Of a stretch of DNA of 64,000 nucleotides, positions 35,923 through 44,628 are shown piece by piece. This DNA is from Flavobacterium micromati. GTDB lineage: Bacteria; Bacteroidota; Bacteroidia; Flavobacteriales; Flavobacteriaceae. Made by a program: the position numbers and the translations under genes. The stretch lies in NCBI RefSeq assembly GCF_900129585.1, contig NZ_FQWF01000012.1:118820-182819 (forward strand), in the 5' to 3' direction. A model generated the notes under the pieces. That model was not told the origin of the DNA. It saw only the letters and a list, made by a program, of their open reading frames with translations, and ran no database searches. Every line of letters starts with the position of its first letter. Positions within the stretch are counted from its first letter, which is position 1.

Positions 35923-36414
35923 TTAAATGGCTAAATCTTTCAACATCCAAACAGGGCAACTCACGTGTCCTGTACTTCCCATTGGAGCAGCGATGTTTTC
36001 AAAACCTACTTTTTTATATAGCTTTTGGGCATCGAGCATAAAAGGCATTGTTTCTAGATAACACTTTGCAAATCCAAAGTTTTTTGCACTTGCTAAACAA
36101 AGTTCCATCATTTCAGCTCCAATCCCCATTCCACGTGTTTCAGGCAAAAAATACATTTTTTGCAGTTCGCAAATTGTGTCCACTTCATTTTCTAGTTGCG
36201 CTATTCCCGCACAACCTACAATTTTACCGTTATTTTCTACTATATAATAAACAGATCTTGGGTTGCTATATTCCTCGAACATAAGATCTAAATAAGGATC
36301 TTCATAAGCAGTGCCCACTTTTGGAATCTCTAATTCGTCAAAGACGAAGCGTATCAGCTGCGCAACTTGCTGATTGTCTTGTTTTTCAATTTTTCTAATA
36401 ATGTAATTTTCCAT
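35923..36414 (-). CDS. GNAT-family N-acetyltransferase
   Basis: 163 residues. The acetyl-CoA-binding region has MYFLPETRGMGIGAEMMELCL (Q/RxxGxG/A pattern) and YKKVGFE near the end. The substrate is unknown. A -7 element (TATTTTTG on the minus strand at 36438-36445) lies 24 bases before the start. Confidence 0.8.
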   Translation of the reverse strand: MENYIIRKIEKQDNQQVAQLIRFVFDELEIPKVGTAYEDPYLDLMFEEYSNPRSVYYIVENNGKIVGCAGIAQLENEVDTICELQKMYFLPETRGMGIGAEMMELCLASAKNFGFAKCYLETMPFMLDAQKLYKKVGFENIAAPMGSTGHVSCPVWMLKDLAI

Positions 36415-36516
36415 TTTTATAAATATATTAGTCGCCGCAAAAATAGAGATTGTTTATTATAAATTTTAGAAGTTTTGCAACAAAATCCTAAACTCAAAAA
36501 TTAGTACTTTTACATC

Positions 36517-37560
36517 GTGAAAATAAATGAAAAATATATTAAAAGGTGCATTCAGTTAGCTAAAAACGGACTAGGAACAACCTATCCAAATCCATTAGTA
36601 GGCAGTGTTATTGTGTGCGACGGGAAGATAATAGGTGAAGGTTGGCACAAAACAGCAGGAGAACCTCACGCCGAAGTAAATGCCATCAATTCTGTAAAGG
36701 ACAAATCCTTATTAAAAAAAGCAACAATCTATGTCTCTTTAGAACCTTGTAGTCATTTTGGTAAGACACCACCATGCTGTAATTTAATCATTGCAAACAA
36801 AATTCCAAAAGTAGTTATAGGAACAATCGATACCAACATTAAAGTGGCGGGAAACGGGATCAAAAAATTGATTGAAGCCGGAATTCAAGTCACGATTGGC
36901 ATTCTTGAAAAAGACTGCTACAAACTTAATAAACGTTTTTTTACTTTCCATGAAAAACAGCGACCTTATATTATTTTAAAATGGGCAGAAAGCCAAGATG
37001 GCTATATTGCACCTACTGAAAAAATTGAAAAAAAACCGGTTTGGATTACTAATGCCCATTCGAGGCAGATTGTTCATAAATGGCGAAGTGAAGAACAAGC
37101 AATTCTTGTAGGGACACAAACTGTTATAGATGACAATCCTAAACTAGATGTTAGAGATTGGACTGGAAATAATCCCATCCGATTGGTTTTAGATCAGCAC
37201 AATCGCATTCCAAAACAGAGTCAAATTTTTGATAATCAAGTTAAAACATTCCTTTTTTCTAAAATTAAAAGTAATGATGAAAAAGAAAATACTATCTTTG
37301 AAATCATCGATTTTGAAAAAGATGTTCCCAATCAACTTATTCAGTCGTTATACAGGCACCAAATTCAATCAGTTATTATTGAAGGAGGGAGACACACTTT
37401 ACAAACTTTTATTAATGCCAATCTCTGGGATGAAGCTCGTATATTTTATGGAAAAGTTCAAATAAACGCTGGCACTAAAGCGCCGATTTTAGAATCGAAG
37501 CAAAACGAGAAATTTATCATTGGAACTGACAAACTAATAATTTCAAGAAACCATGATTAA
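36517..37560 (+). CDS. ribD: bifunctional diaminohydroxyphosphoribosylaminopyrimidine deaminase/reductase RibD
   Basis: 347 residues from GTG at 36517; no in-frame ATG lies nearby. The deaminase domain has the zinc site HAEVNAI and EPCSHFGKTPPC; the reductase domain follows from about residue 150 (VGTQTVIDDNPKLDVR, IIEGGRHTL). It carries out the second and third steps of riboflavin synthesis. Its last bases overlap the start of a HAD phosphatase gene (ATGATTAA). Confidence 0.93.
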   Translation: MKINEKYIKRCIQLAKNGLGTTYPNPLVGSVIVCDGKIIGEGWHKTAGEPHAEVNAINSVKDKSLLKKATIYVSLEPCSHFGKTPPCCNLIIANKIPKVVIGTIDTNIKVAGNGIKKLIEAGIQVTIGILEKDCYKLNKRFFTFHEKQRPYIILKWAESQDGYIAPTEKIEKKPVWITNAHSRQIVHKWRSEEQAILVGTQTVIDDNPKLDVRDWTGNNPIRLVLDQHNRIPKQSQIFDNQVKTFLFSKIKSNDEKENTIFEIIDFEKDVPNQLIQSLYRHQIQSVIIEGGRHTLQTFINANLWDEARIFYGKVQINAGTKAPILESKQNEKFIIGTDKLIISRNHD

Positions 37561-38155
37561 TACTATAATATTTGATTTTGGAGATATTTTTATCAATTTA
37601 GATATACAAGCCACCACAACAGCTTTTAAAAAACTAGGGTTGAAGGAGTGGAATGATGAATTGCGCGATTTAAACCTACAGTTTGAAACCGGAAAAATCA
37701 CCAATGAAAATTTTCTTTTAGGTATCCAAAAACACATTCCAAATTCTAACATAAAAGACATAGACGCTGCTTGGAACGCAGTTCTTCTTGATTTTCCGCT
37801 ATATCGGCTAGAATTTTTACAATTACTTTCTAAGAAATACCGCTTGTTCTTATTATCTAATACCGATTCTATTCATATTGAAACTTTTGAAAGTAATAAC
37901 GGAATTTCATTTTACAGTGATTTTTATCAATGTTTCGAAAAAGTTTATTTTTCATTTGAAATTGGATTACGAAAACCAGACTTGGATGCTTTTAAACATC
38001 TGATAAACAATCACAAACTTGATCCAAAACGCACATTATTTGTAGATGACAAAAAAGAAAATACAGATGCAGCGGCTGAATTAGGATTTCAAGTTTGGAA
38101 TTTACAAGTTGGTGAAGATGATGTTATTCAATTATTTGACAAAAATATAATTTAG
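37553..38155 (+). CDS. HAD-like hydrolase (YihX type)
   Basis: 200 residues. Motif I is FDFGDIFINLD (DxG form, as in YihX), followed by LLSNTDSIH, GLRKPDLDAF and FVDDKKENTDAA. The protein probably removes phosphate from a small metabolite. Translational overlap with ribD raises the possibility of a role in the unassigned 5-amino-6-ribitylamino-uracil phosphate dephosphorylation; that is inference only. Confidence 0.85.
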   Translation: MINTIIFDFGDIFINLDIQATTTAFKKLGLKEWNDELRDLNLQFETGKITNENFLLGIQKHIPNSNIKDIDAAWNAVLLDFPLYRLEFLQLLSKKYRLFLLSNTDSIHIETFESNNGISFYSDFYQCFEKVYFSFEIGLRKPDLDAFKHLINNHKLDPKRTLFVDDKKENTDAAAELGFQVWNLQVGEDDVIQLFDKNII

Positions 38156-38169
38156 AAAATAAAAGCTTT

Positions 38170-38799
38170 TTGGAAATAAAAGATACCTACCGCACAATAG
38201 AACATTCCTCTGACGAAATCCTTTTTAAAGAAAAAAACAGCAAATTTTTTGGTTATGCTTTCCCCATTTCAACAGAGGATCAAGTTAAACCACAAATTGA
38301 AAAACTACGAAAGCAACACCCTAATGCAGGACATTTTTGTTACGCTTATCAAATAGGCACCGATGCGATAACTTATAGAGTAAATGATGACGGAGAACCA
38401 AGTAATAGTGCTGGCATGCCTATTTATGGTCAAATACAATCATTTTCTGTTACTAATATATTAATAGTGGTGGTGCGCGTTTTTGGGGGAACTAAATTAG
38501 GCATTGGTGGATTAATATCCGCGTATAAAAATTCAGCCCATTTAGTACTTGAAAATTGTGAAATAGTTGAAAAAACTATTGATTATAGTTTTAAACTTTC
38601 TTTCGATTATCAAAACATGAATAAAGTAATGCGGGTAATCAAAGAAAAAAAACTCGAAATTACGAATCAAGAAATGGAAATTGATAAAATTTCAGGATTT
38701 CCGGTAGGTAAAATTGAGATAAAAACAAGAAAAAAAAATGCCGAAATGATTTTCGACATTTTTAATATTATGTACGAAATTACGGTTAAACGACTGTAA
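38170..38799 (+). CDS. YigZ/IMPACT family protein
   Basis: 209 residues from a TTG at 38170. Characteristic segments are SKFFGYAFPI, NAGHFCYAYQIG, DDGEPSNSAGMPI and GGTKLGIGGLISAYK. The IMPACT fold binds nucleic acid or translation factors; its bacterial role is unclear. It follows the HAD gene by 14 bases and is probably cotranscribed. Confidence 0.85.
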   Translation: MEIKDTYRTIEHSSDEILFKEKNSKFFGYAFPISTEDQVKPQIEKLRKQHPNAGHFCYAYQIGTDAITYRVNDDGEPSNSAGMPIYGQIQSFSVTNILIVVVRVFGGTKLGIGGLISAYKNSAHLVLENCEIVEKTIDYSFKLSFDYQNMNKVMRVIKEKKLEITNQEMEIDKISGFPVGKIEIKTRKKNAEMIFDIFNIMYEITVKRL

Positions 38800-38830
38800 T
38801 TTACGATGAAATACATCAATATTTTATACA

Positions 38831-39235
38831 TCATTCCATAGCCTTAAACAATTCTAAAATATTATCCGGCGGACTCACTGGTTTTCCCGTTTTTAACAAT
38901 ACAAAAACCAATATAAACTGGGCAGTTGTTAATAACTCATTAGACTCATTGTAAATTGCACAATCAAATTCTACCTTAACAGACGACTGACTTTTGAAGA
39001 CTGTATGAACCGTTAGCAGCTCATCATAACGCGCTGGTTTTTTATAATTGATATTCATCGAAACAATGGGAAGCGCAATACCATTTTCTTCCATGGTTTT
39101 ATACGAAATCCCTTTGTTTCTAAGCCATTCGACCCTTCCTATCTCAAAATAAGGGATATAATTTCCATGGTAAACGACACCCATCTGATCTGTTTCTGAG
39201 TATCGAACTCTAACTTCTACTTTGTGATCTTTCAT
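38831..39235 (-). CDS. acyl-CoA thioesterase, 4HBT/YbgC-like
   Basis: 134 residues, a single hotdog domain. SETDQMGVVYHGNYIPYFEIGRVEWL is the 4HBT active-site region with its Asp. Short-chain acyl-CoA hydrolysis is the usual reaction; YbgC homologues often sit near the cell-envelope Tol genes, but not here. Confidence 0.88.
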   Translation of the reverse strand: MKDHKVEVRVRYSETDQMGVVYHGNYIPYFEIGRVEWLRNKGISYKTMEENGIALPIVSMNINYKKPARYDELLTVHTVFKSQSSVKVEFDCAIYNESNELLTTAQFILVFVLLKTGKPVSPPDNILELFKAME

Positions 39236-39374
39236 TATTTATTAATTAAATTTTAAATTTTTTTAAACCTCCTTACAACAATAATTCGTGAAATTATTAT
39301 GCTAGATATTTTTTTTTACAGAAAATTGTTCACATATTTGTTATCCTAATAATGGGTACCAATCCAATTTTTTT

Positions 39375-39396
39375 TTGGTAAGATAAAAATTACCAA
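39375..39396 (+). promoter_or_regulatory. hairpin in the dnaA leader
   Basis: TTGGTAA/TTACCAA with an 8-base loop about 25 bases before the dnaA ATG. No clear DnaA box (TTATCCACA) was seen in the 185-base gap. It could be an operator or a leader structure. Confidence 0.35.
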
Positions 39397-39420
39397 TCAA
39401 AAATAATTTAAAAGAAATTT

Positions 39421-40848
39421 ATGAATAAAACTGCTGAATCAGTATGGGAAAACTGCTTGTCTTTTATTAAAGACAACATCCAAGATCAAGCCTACAAAAC
39501 ATGGTTTGAACCTATCAAATCAGTTGAACTTACCGATAATGCTTTGTATATTCAAGTACCCAGTAAATTTTTTTATGAATGGCTTGAGGAACATTATGTA
39601 AAATTATTAAAAGTGGCTCTAACCAAAGAGCTTGGAAAAAATGCAAAGTTACTTTATAAAATTAGAATGGAAAACACTTATGGCAACAAACAACCTTTTA
39701 CGGAACAGTTGCCAAGTGCGAATAGAGTACCTATGCGGCCACAAGAAGTGGATGCTCCTTTTAAGAATTTAAACCCAGAGTTAAAAAACCCATTTGTGAT
39801 TCCTGGTATTCGAAATCTTAAAATCGAATCCCAATTGAATGCTAATTATAGTTTTGATAATTTTCTAGAAGGAGATTCAAATCGATTAGCGCGTTCTGCT
39901 GGAATGGCTGTTGCCAACAAACCGGGAGGTACTTCTTTTAATCCTTTATTAATTTTTGGTGGTGTAGGTCTTGGAAAAACGCATTTAGCGCATGCTATTG
40001 GAGTTGAAATTAAAGATAAATATCCTGAAAAAACAGTTTTATACATTTCTGCCGAAATTTTCACCCAACAATATATTGATTCCGTAAAGAAAAATAATAG
40101 AAATGATTTTATTCATTTTTACCAATTAATTGATGTATTAATCATTGATGACGTTCAATTTCTTTCAGGGAAATCAGGAACTCAAGATGTATTTTTCCAT
40201 ATATTTAACTATTTACATCAAAATGGAAAACAAGTAATATTGACTTCAGATAAAGCTCCAGTTGACATGCAAGATATCGAACAGCGTTTGTTATCTCGTT
40301 TTAAATGGGGATTATCAGCTGAAATTCATCAGCCAGATTATGAAACTCGAATTTCGATTTTGAAAAATATTTTATATCGAGATGGAGTTGAAATTCCAGA
40401 TGAAATTATAGAATATGTTGCCCGTAATATTAAGTCAAATGTACGGGAACTTGAAGGAGCGATAATTTCTTTGATCGCACAATCATCTTTTAACAAAAAA
40501 GAAGTAACAATTGAACTTGCTAAAAGTGTAGTTGAAAAATTTGTCAAAAATGTAAAAAGAGAGATATCGATCGATTACATTCAAAAAATTGTTTCGGACT
40601 ATTTTCAATTGGATTTGGAAACCTTACAATCAAAAACACGAAAAAGACATGTTGTTCAAGCGAGACAATTAGCAATGTTTTTTGCTAAGAAATTTACAAA
40701 GGCATCATTAGCTAGCATCGGTTCTCAAATTGGAGATCGCGATCATGCAACAGTGTTACACGCTTGTAAAACAGTAGACAATTTAGTGGCTACTGATAAA
40801 CAGTTCAAAAAGTTCATGGAAGATATCAATAAAAAATTAACGTTATAA
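39421..40848 (+). CDS. dnaA: chromosomal replication initiator DnaA
   Basis: 475 residues, with domain I (1-85), a linker, domain III with Walker A GGVGLGKTH and LIIDDVQFL (Walker B), and domain IV with the box-binding RDHATVLHACK. It opens the origin for replication. The origin itself is not visible in this window, as often in Bacteroidota where dnaA is not next to oriC. Confidence 0.96.
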   Translation: MNKTAESVWENCLSFIKDNIQDQAYKTWFEPIKSVELTDNALYIQVPSKFFYEWLEEHYVKLLKVALTKELGKNAKLLYKIRMENTYGNKQPFTEQLPSANRVPMRPQEVDAPFKNLNPELKNPFVIPGIRNLKIESQLNANYSFDNFLEGDSNRLARSAGMAVANKPGGTSFNPLLIFGGVGLGKTHLAHAIGVEIKDKYPEKTVLYISAEIFTQQYIDSVKKNNRNDFIHFYQLIDVLIIDDVQFLSGKSGTQDVFFHIFNYLHQNGKQVILTSDKAPVDMQDIEQRLLSRFKWGLSAEIHQPDYETRISILKNILYRDGVEIPDEIIEYVARNIKSNVRELEGAIISLIAQSSFNKKEVTIELAKSVVEKFVKNVKREISIDYIQKIVSDYFQLDLETLQSKTRKRHVVQARQLAMFFAKKFTKASLASIGSQIGDRDHATVLHACKTVDNLVATDKQFKKFMEDINKKLTL

Positions 40849-40854
40849 AATATC

Positions 40855-41322
40855 ATGCCTATAAAAATTTTGATGGTTTGTTTAGGGAACATTTGTCGTT
40901 CGCCATTAGCAGAGGGGATTTTAGCATCAAAACTGCCGAAAGACAAATTTATAGTTGATTCAGCAGGAACAGGTTCATGGCACATTGGTCATTCTCCAGA
41001 CGAACGTTCTATAGCAATTGCAAAAAAAAATCAAATCAGTATTTCACATCAAATAGGAAAACAATTCAGTGCAGCTGATTTTGATACTTATGATTATATT
41101 TATGTGATGGACAACTCTAATCACATCAATGTTTTAGAACTAGCATTAACACAAGATCACAAGGATAAGGTCAAAATCATTTTGAACGAATTATTTCCAA
41201 ATGAAAATGTAGATGTTCCCGATCCTTATTTTGGTCTACCCAATGGATTTGAAATTGTTTACAACATGCTTGATGAAGTATGTGAAGTAATTTCCAAAAA
41301 ACTGATTGAAAAACATCAATAG
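40855..41322 (+). CDS. low molecular weight protein-tyrosine phosphatase
   Basis: 155 residues. The P-loop CLGNICRS has C9 and R15; DPYFG near residue 124 supplies the general acid. It dephosphorylates tyrosine in proteins, often in exopolysaccharide control. It lies 6 bases after dnaA and may share its transcript. Confidence 0.9.
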   Translation: MPIKILMVCLGNICRSPLAEGILASKLPKDKFIVDSAGTGSWHIGHSPDERSIAIAKKNQISISHQIGKQFSAADFDTYDYIYVMDNSNHINVLELALTQDHKDKVKIILNELFPNENVDVPDPYFGLPNGFEIVYNMLDEVCEVISKKLIEKHQ

Positions 41323-41426
41323 TTTTTTATCAGAATCTTTTATAAATGAATTAAGCCTAATTCATTTACTGCAATTAGACATAATACTTTCAGGAAATAA
41401 ACTACTGATTGACAAAAGTAATCTAT

Positions 41427-42149
41427 ATGAAATCAAATACAGTTTTAGGAAAACTTTACTTAATCCCAACAACTATGGGAGATTGCGATCCGATGGATGT
41501 TTTTCCACAAACTATAAAAAGAAGTATTGATCTGATTGATTATTATGTTGTTGAAAATGATAAAACAGCTCGAAAATCTATTAAAGAAGTAAATCCGGAG
41601 AAGAAGCAATCCGAACTTAAGCTTTTTGTTTTAAACAAACACACTGAACCTAAGGAGCATTTAGAATTTATAAAACCACTTTTGGAAGGTCTCGATATGG
41701 GTTTAATGAGCGAAGCAGGTTGTCCTGGAGTTGCTGATCCTGGCGCTGTTATTGTGAAACTAGCTCACGAAAGAGGCATTCAAGTTATTCCGTTAGTGGG
41801 ACCTTCTTCGATCCTTTTGGCAATGATGGCATCTGGAATGAATGGACAAAGTTTTACCTTTCATGGTTATTTACCAATCGAAAAAGACGAAAAGAAAGCC
41901 AGTTTTAAGACATTAGAAAGAGTATCTTTTGAAAAAAATCAATCACAAATTTTTATCGAAACTCCTTACCGCAATAACAAATTACTAGAAGATTTACTGC
42001 AAACGCTTCATCCAGAAACGCATCTTTGTATTGCAACAGATATTACTTTATCAACAGAATATATTAAAACTAAAAAAATAGCCGCTTGGAAAAAAGAAAC
42101 GGTTGATTTACACAAACGTCCAACAATTTTTATCATTCACAAGATGTAA
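41427..42149 (+). CDS. tetrapyrrole methylase-type SAM methyltransferase (RsmI-like)
   Basis: 240 residues from the ATG at 41427; a TTG is six codons upstream. The fold is seen in YLIPTTMG, LMSEAGCPGVADPG, VGPSSILLAMMASGMNGQSF and FIETPYRNNKLLEDL. It is similar to RsmI, which 2'-O-methylates C1402 of 16S rRNA, but it is shorter and lacks the usual first motif LYVVATPIGN in exact form, so it may be the Bacteroidota paralogue. Confidence for the family is high, for RsmI itself low. Confidence 0.8.
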   Translation: MKSNTVLGKLYLIPTTMGDCDPMDVFPQTIKRSIDLIDYYVVENDKTARKSIKEVNPEKKQSELKLFVLNKHTEPKEHLEFIKPLLEGLDMGLMSEAGCPGVADPGAVIVKLAHERGIQVIPLVGPSSILLAMMASGMNGQSFTFHGYLPIEKDEKKASFKTLERVSFEKNQSQIFIETPYRNNKLLEDLLQTLHPETHLCIATDITLSTEYIKTKKIAAWKKETVDLHKRPTIFIIHKM

Positions 42150-42363
42150 ACTTTGTTAAATTTAGTTTCTGCAAATGCAAAGTTAATTTGATAATTTGAT
42201 CATTTTATATTTAAAAATCTCGTTTTAGCTTTACAAAAATCCCAAATAATTGCTGAGCGATTTTTTAAACTAGAGCATTTCCTAGATTTACCAAATGTGA
42301 AAAATACGGCGTAATATTTGCAAAAATTATTAAATTTCAATCGATTGAATTATTAAGGATTGT

Positions 42364-42375
42364 TATGCATGCATA
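42364..42375. promoter_or_regulatory. 12-bp palindrome before an SDR gene
   Basis: TATGCATGCATA is a perfect palindrome 42 bases before the start codon, close to a TATATTTA -7-like word (42389-42396). It could be a repressor site. Confidence 0.25.
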
Positions 42376-42416
42376 CTATTTAATTCATTATATTTACGAA
42401 TCAAAAACTAAAAATT

Positions 42417-43298
42417 ATGAGTTATACAGATAAGATGTTGCGCGACGATGCTTTAAAAGGAAAAGTAATTGTAGTAACTGGCGGCGGAAGCGGTCTTGGA
42501 AAAGCAATGACTAAATATTTCTTAGAATTAGGTGCACAAGTTGCAATAACATCAAGAGATTTAGAAAAACTAAAAAATACTGCAGCAGAATTAGAGACAG
42601 AAACCGGCGGTACTTGCCTTCCTATTCAATGTGATGTGCGCCATTACGAAGAGGTGGACAATATGCTTCAGGAAGTTTTGAAAACTTTTGGAAAAGTAGA
42701 CGTCTTATTAAACAACGCAGCGGGAAACTTTATATCTCCAACTGAGAGATTATCTGCTAATGCCTTTGATACTGTAATAGATATTGTTTTGAAAGGTACA
42801 AAAAACTGTACTTTGGCTTTTGGAAAACATTGGATTGACACCAAACAAAAATCTTCGACAGTTTTGAATATTGTAACCACTTATGCGTGGACTGGTTCTG
42901 CATATGTAGTTCCAAGTGCTACCGCAAAAGCTGGAGTATTAGCTATGACACGAAGCCTTGCTGTAGAATGGGCAAAGTACGGAATTCGTACCAATGCAAT
43001 TGCACCAGGACCATTTCCAACCAAAGGCGCTTGGGACAGATTGCTACCCGGCGATCTAGCAGAAAAATTTGATATGGCTAAAAAAGTTCCATTACAACGC
43101 GTAGGAGATCATCAGGAGTTAGCAAATTTGGCTGCTTATTTAGTTTCTGATTTTTCCGCTTACGTTAATGGTGAAGTAATAGTAATAGATGGGGGTGAAT
43201 GGCTAAAAGGCGCTGGACAATTCAACCTTTTAGAAGCTATTCCAGAAGAACTTTGGGATCAACTAGAAATGATGATTAAATCAAAGAAGAATAAATAA
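42417..43298 (+). CDS. short-chain dehydrogenase, 2,4-dienoyl-CoA reductase-like
   Basis: 293 residues. Rossmann motif TGGGSGLGKA, NNAAG (about 100), VTTYAWTGSAYVVPSATAKAG where K is the catalytic Lys and the Tyr is shifted as in dienoyl-CoA reductases. Such enzymes act in beta-oxidation of unsaturated acids with NADPH. It has a terminator right after it. Confidence 0.8.
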   Translation: MSYTDKMLRDDALKGKVIVVTGGGSGLGKAMTKYFLELGAQVAITSRDLEKLKNTAAELETETGGTCLPIQCDVRHYEEVDNMLQEVLKTFGKVDVLLNNAAGNFISPTERLSANAFDTVIDIVLKGTKNCTLAFGKHWIDTKQKSSTVLNIVTTYAWTGSAYVVPSATAKAGVLAMTRSLAVEWAKYGIRTNAIAPGPFPTKGAWDRLLPGDLAEKFDMAKKVPLQRVGDHQELANLAAYLVSDFSAYVNGEVIVIDGGEWLKGAGQFNLLEAIPEELWDQLEMMIKSKKNK

Positions 43299-43339
43299 AG
43301 TAAAAAAAGAGAGAGTCAATGATTCTCTCTTTTACTTTA
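43298..43339 (+). terminator. intrinsic terminator
   Basis: AAAGTAAAA...GAGAGTC aat GATTCTCTC...TTTTACTTT, a long AT-rich stem with a GAGAGTC core beginning at the SDR stop codon. Confidence 0.75.
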
Positions 43340-43483
43340 AAATAAAAGGGATTTATAAAATTTAATTCTCATAACACAATGTCTATCGCAGTCACAAAAA
43401 AAACGGACATAATGGTCTGATTAGTTCTAAATTTTAAATTAACGATTATATCATAAAAAGAAATTCGCTCCCAATTAAATTCT

Positions 43484-43491
43484 TACTTTTG
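43484..43491 (+). promoter_or_regulatory. -7 element for udk
   Basis: TACTTTTG, a full TAnnTTTG match, 29 bases before the ATG. No clear -33 TTG. Confidence 0.4.
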
Positions 43492-43519
43492 TTTTTTTTA
43501 CTAACACAACAAGAATTGT

Positions 43520-44128
43520 ATGCTCATTATTGGAATTGCAGGTGGTACGGGAAGCGGTAAAACAACCGTTGTACATCAAATTATGAATGAATTGCCTCAA
43601 ACAGAGGTTGGAATTATTTCTCAAGATTCCTATTATAAAGAAAATAAAGGACTCTCTTTTGACGAGAGAGCTTTGATAAATTTTGATCATCCACGAGCTA
43701 TTGATTTTGAACTTTTAGTTGCTCATCTTAAAGAATTAAAGCTGGGCAATAACATTCATCAACCTGTTTACTCATTTGTAACTCACAATAGAACTGACGA
43801 TACCATATTTACACATCCTAGAAAGGTGATGATTGTGGAAGGTATTTTAATTTTGGCAAATCCAGAGTTGAGAGAATTATTTGATGTAAAAATTTATGTC
43901 CATGCTGATTCTGACGAACGATTAATCCGGAGAATGAAGCGCGATATAGCAGAACGCGGTCGGGATATGACCGAAGTACTTAATAGATATCAAAGTACAT
44001 TAAAGCCAATGCACGAGCAATTTATTGAACCTACAAAGGCATTTGCTGATATAATTATTCCAAATGACAAATATAATACGGTAGCAATTGATGTTGTTAG
44101 AGCAGTAATAAATCAAAAAATTTTATAA
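43520..44128 (+). CDS. udk: uridine kinase
   Basis: 202 residues. Walker A GGTGSGKTT at the N-terminus, DSYYKE, and the lid segment RRMKRDIAERGRDM are typical of uridine/cytidine kinase. It phosphorylates uridine and cytidine with ATP or GTP in pyrimidine salvage. Confidence 0.93.
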   Translation: MLIIGIAGGTGSGKTTVVHQIMNELPQTEVGIISQDSYYKENKGLSFDERALINFDHPRAIDFELLVAHLKELKLGNNIHQPVYSFVTHNRTDDTIFTHPRKVMIVEGILILANPELRELFDVKIYVHADSDERLIRRMKRDIAERGRDMTEVLNRYQSTLKPMHEQFIEPTKAFADIIIPNDKYNTVAIDVVRAVINQKIL

Positions 44129-44261
44129 TTTATTCGTACATTTAAATTTTAATATTTTCTACTACCGAAACTATATTTTCGAAGTTTATATTTCAATAAA
44201 AATATTTAGTAAGCCTATAAAATAAAGATAATTCTCTTATTTTTAATATTAAAAAATAGAA

Positions 44262-44591
44262 ATGAAAAATTCTTTTAAAGACAAACCGTGGTTCAAAGTG
44301 GCAAGTAACAAATACATTTGGGTACTGCTGTTTTTTTGTACATGGATGTTTTTTCTAGACAACTACTCGTTTTTTGATCATCGTATTTTAGATAAGCAAA
44401 TTGAAGATTTAGAAGATAATGCTGATTATTACCAGCAAGAAATAAAAAAAGATCAAAAGAATATAAAGCAATTAAAGAATTCTGAACAAATAGAAAAATA
44501 CGCCCGCGAAAAATATTATATGAAAAAAGATAGCGAAGATATTTACATCATAGAATTTGAAAGCGACACTATTGAAAAAGCTACTAATTAA
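44262..44591 (+). CDS. septum formation initiator, FtsB/DivIC-like
   Basis: 109 residues: one membrane segment (about 19-36), then a coiled coil with leucine heptads and YAREKYYMKKDSEDIYIIEFE, the DivIC/FtsB ending. It is expected at the division septum with FtsL/FtsQ-type proteins. It precedes the mutase genes by 38 bases but is unrelated to them in function. Confidence 0.82.
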   Translation: MKNSFKDKPWFKVASNKYIWVLLFFCTWMFFLDNYSFFDHRILDKQIEDLEDNADYYQQEIKKDQKNIKQLKNSEQIEKYAREKYYMKKDSEDIYIIEFESDTIEKATN

Positions 44592-44628
44592 AATTTTTAT
44601 TAGTTAAAAACAAACAATCACAAATAAA

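Noticed and set aside
39236..39420. Replication origin next to dnaA
   Set aside because: No clear DnaA boxes or AT-rich unwinding repeats; gap is only 185 bases.
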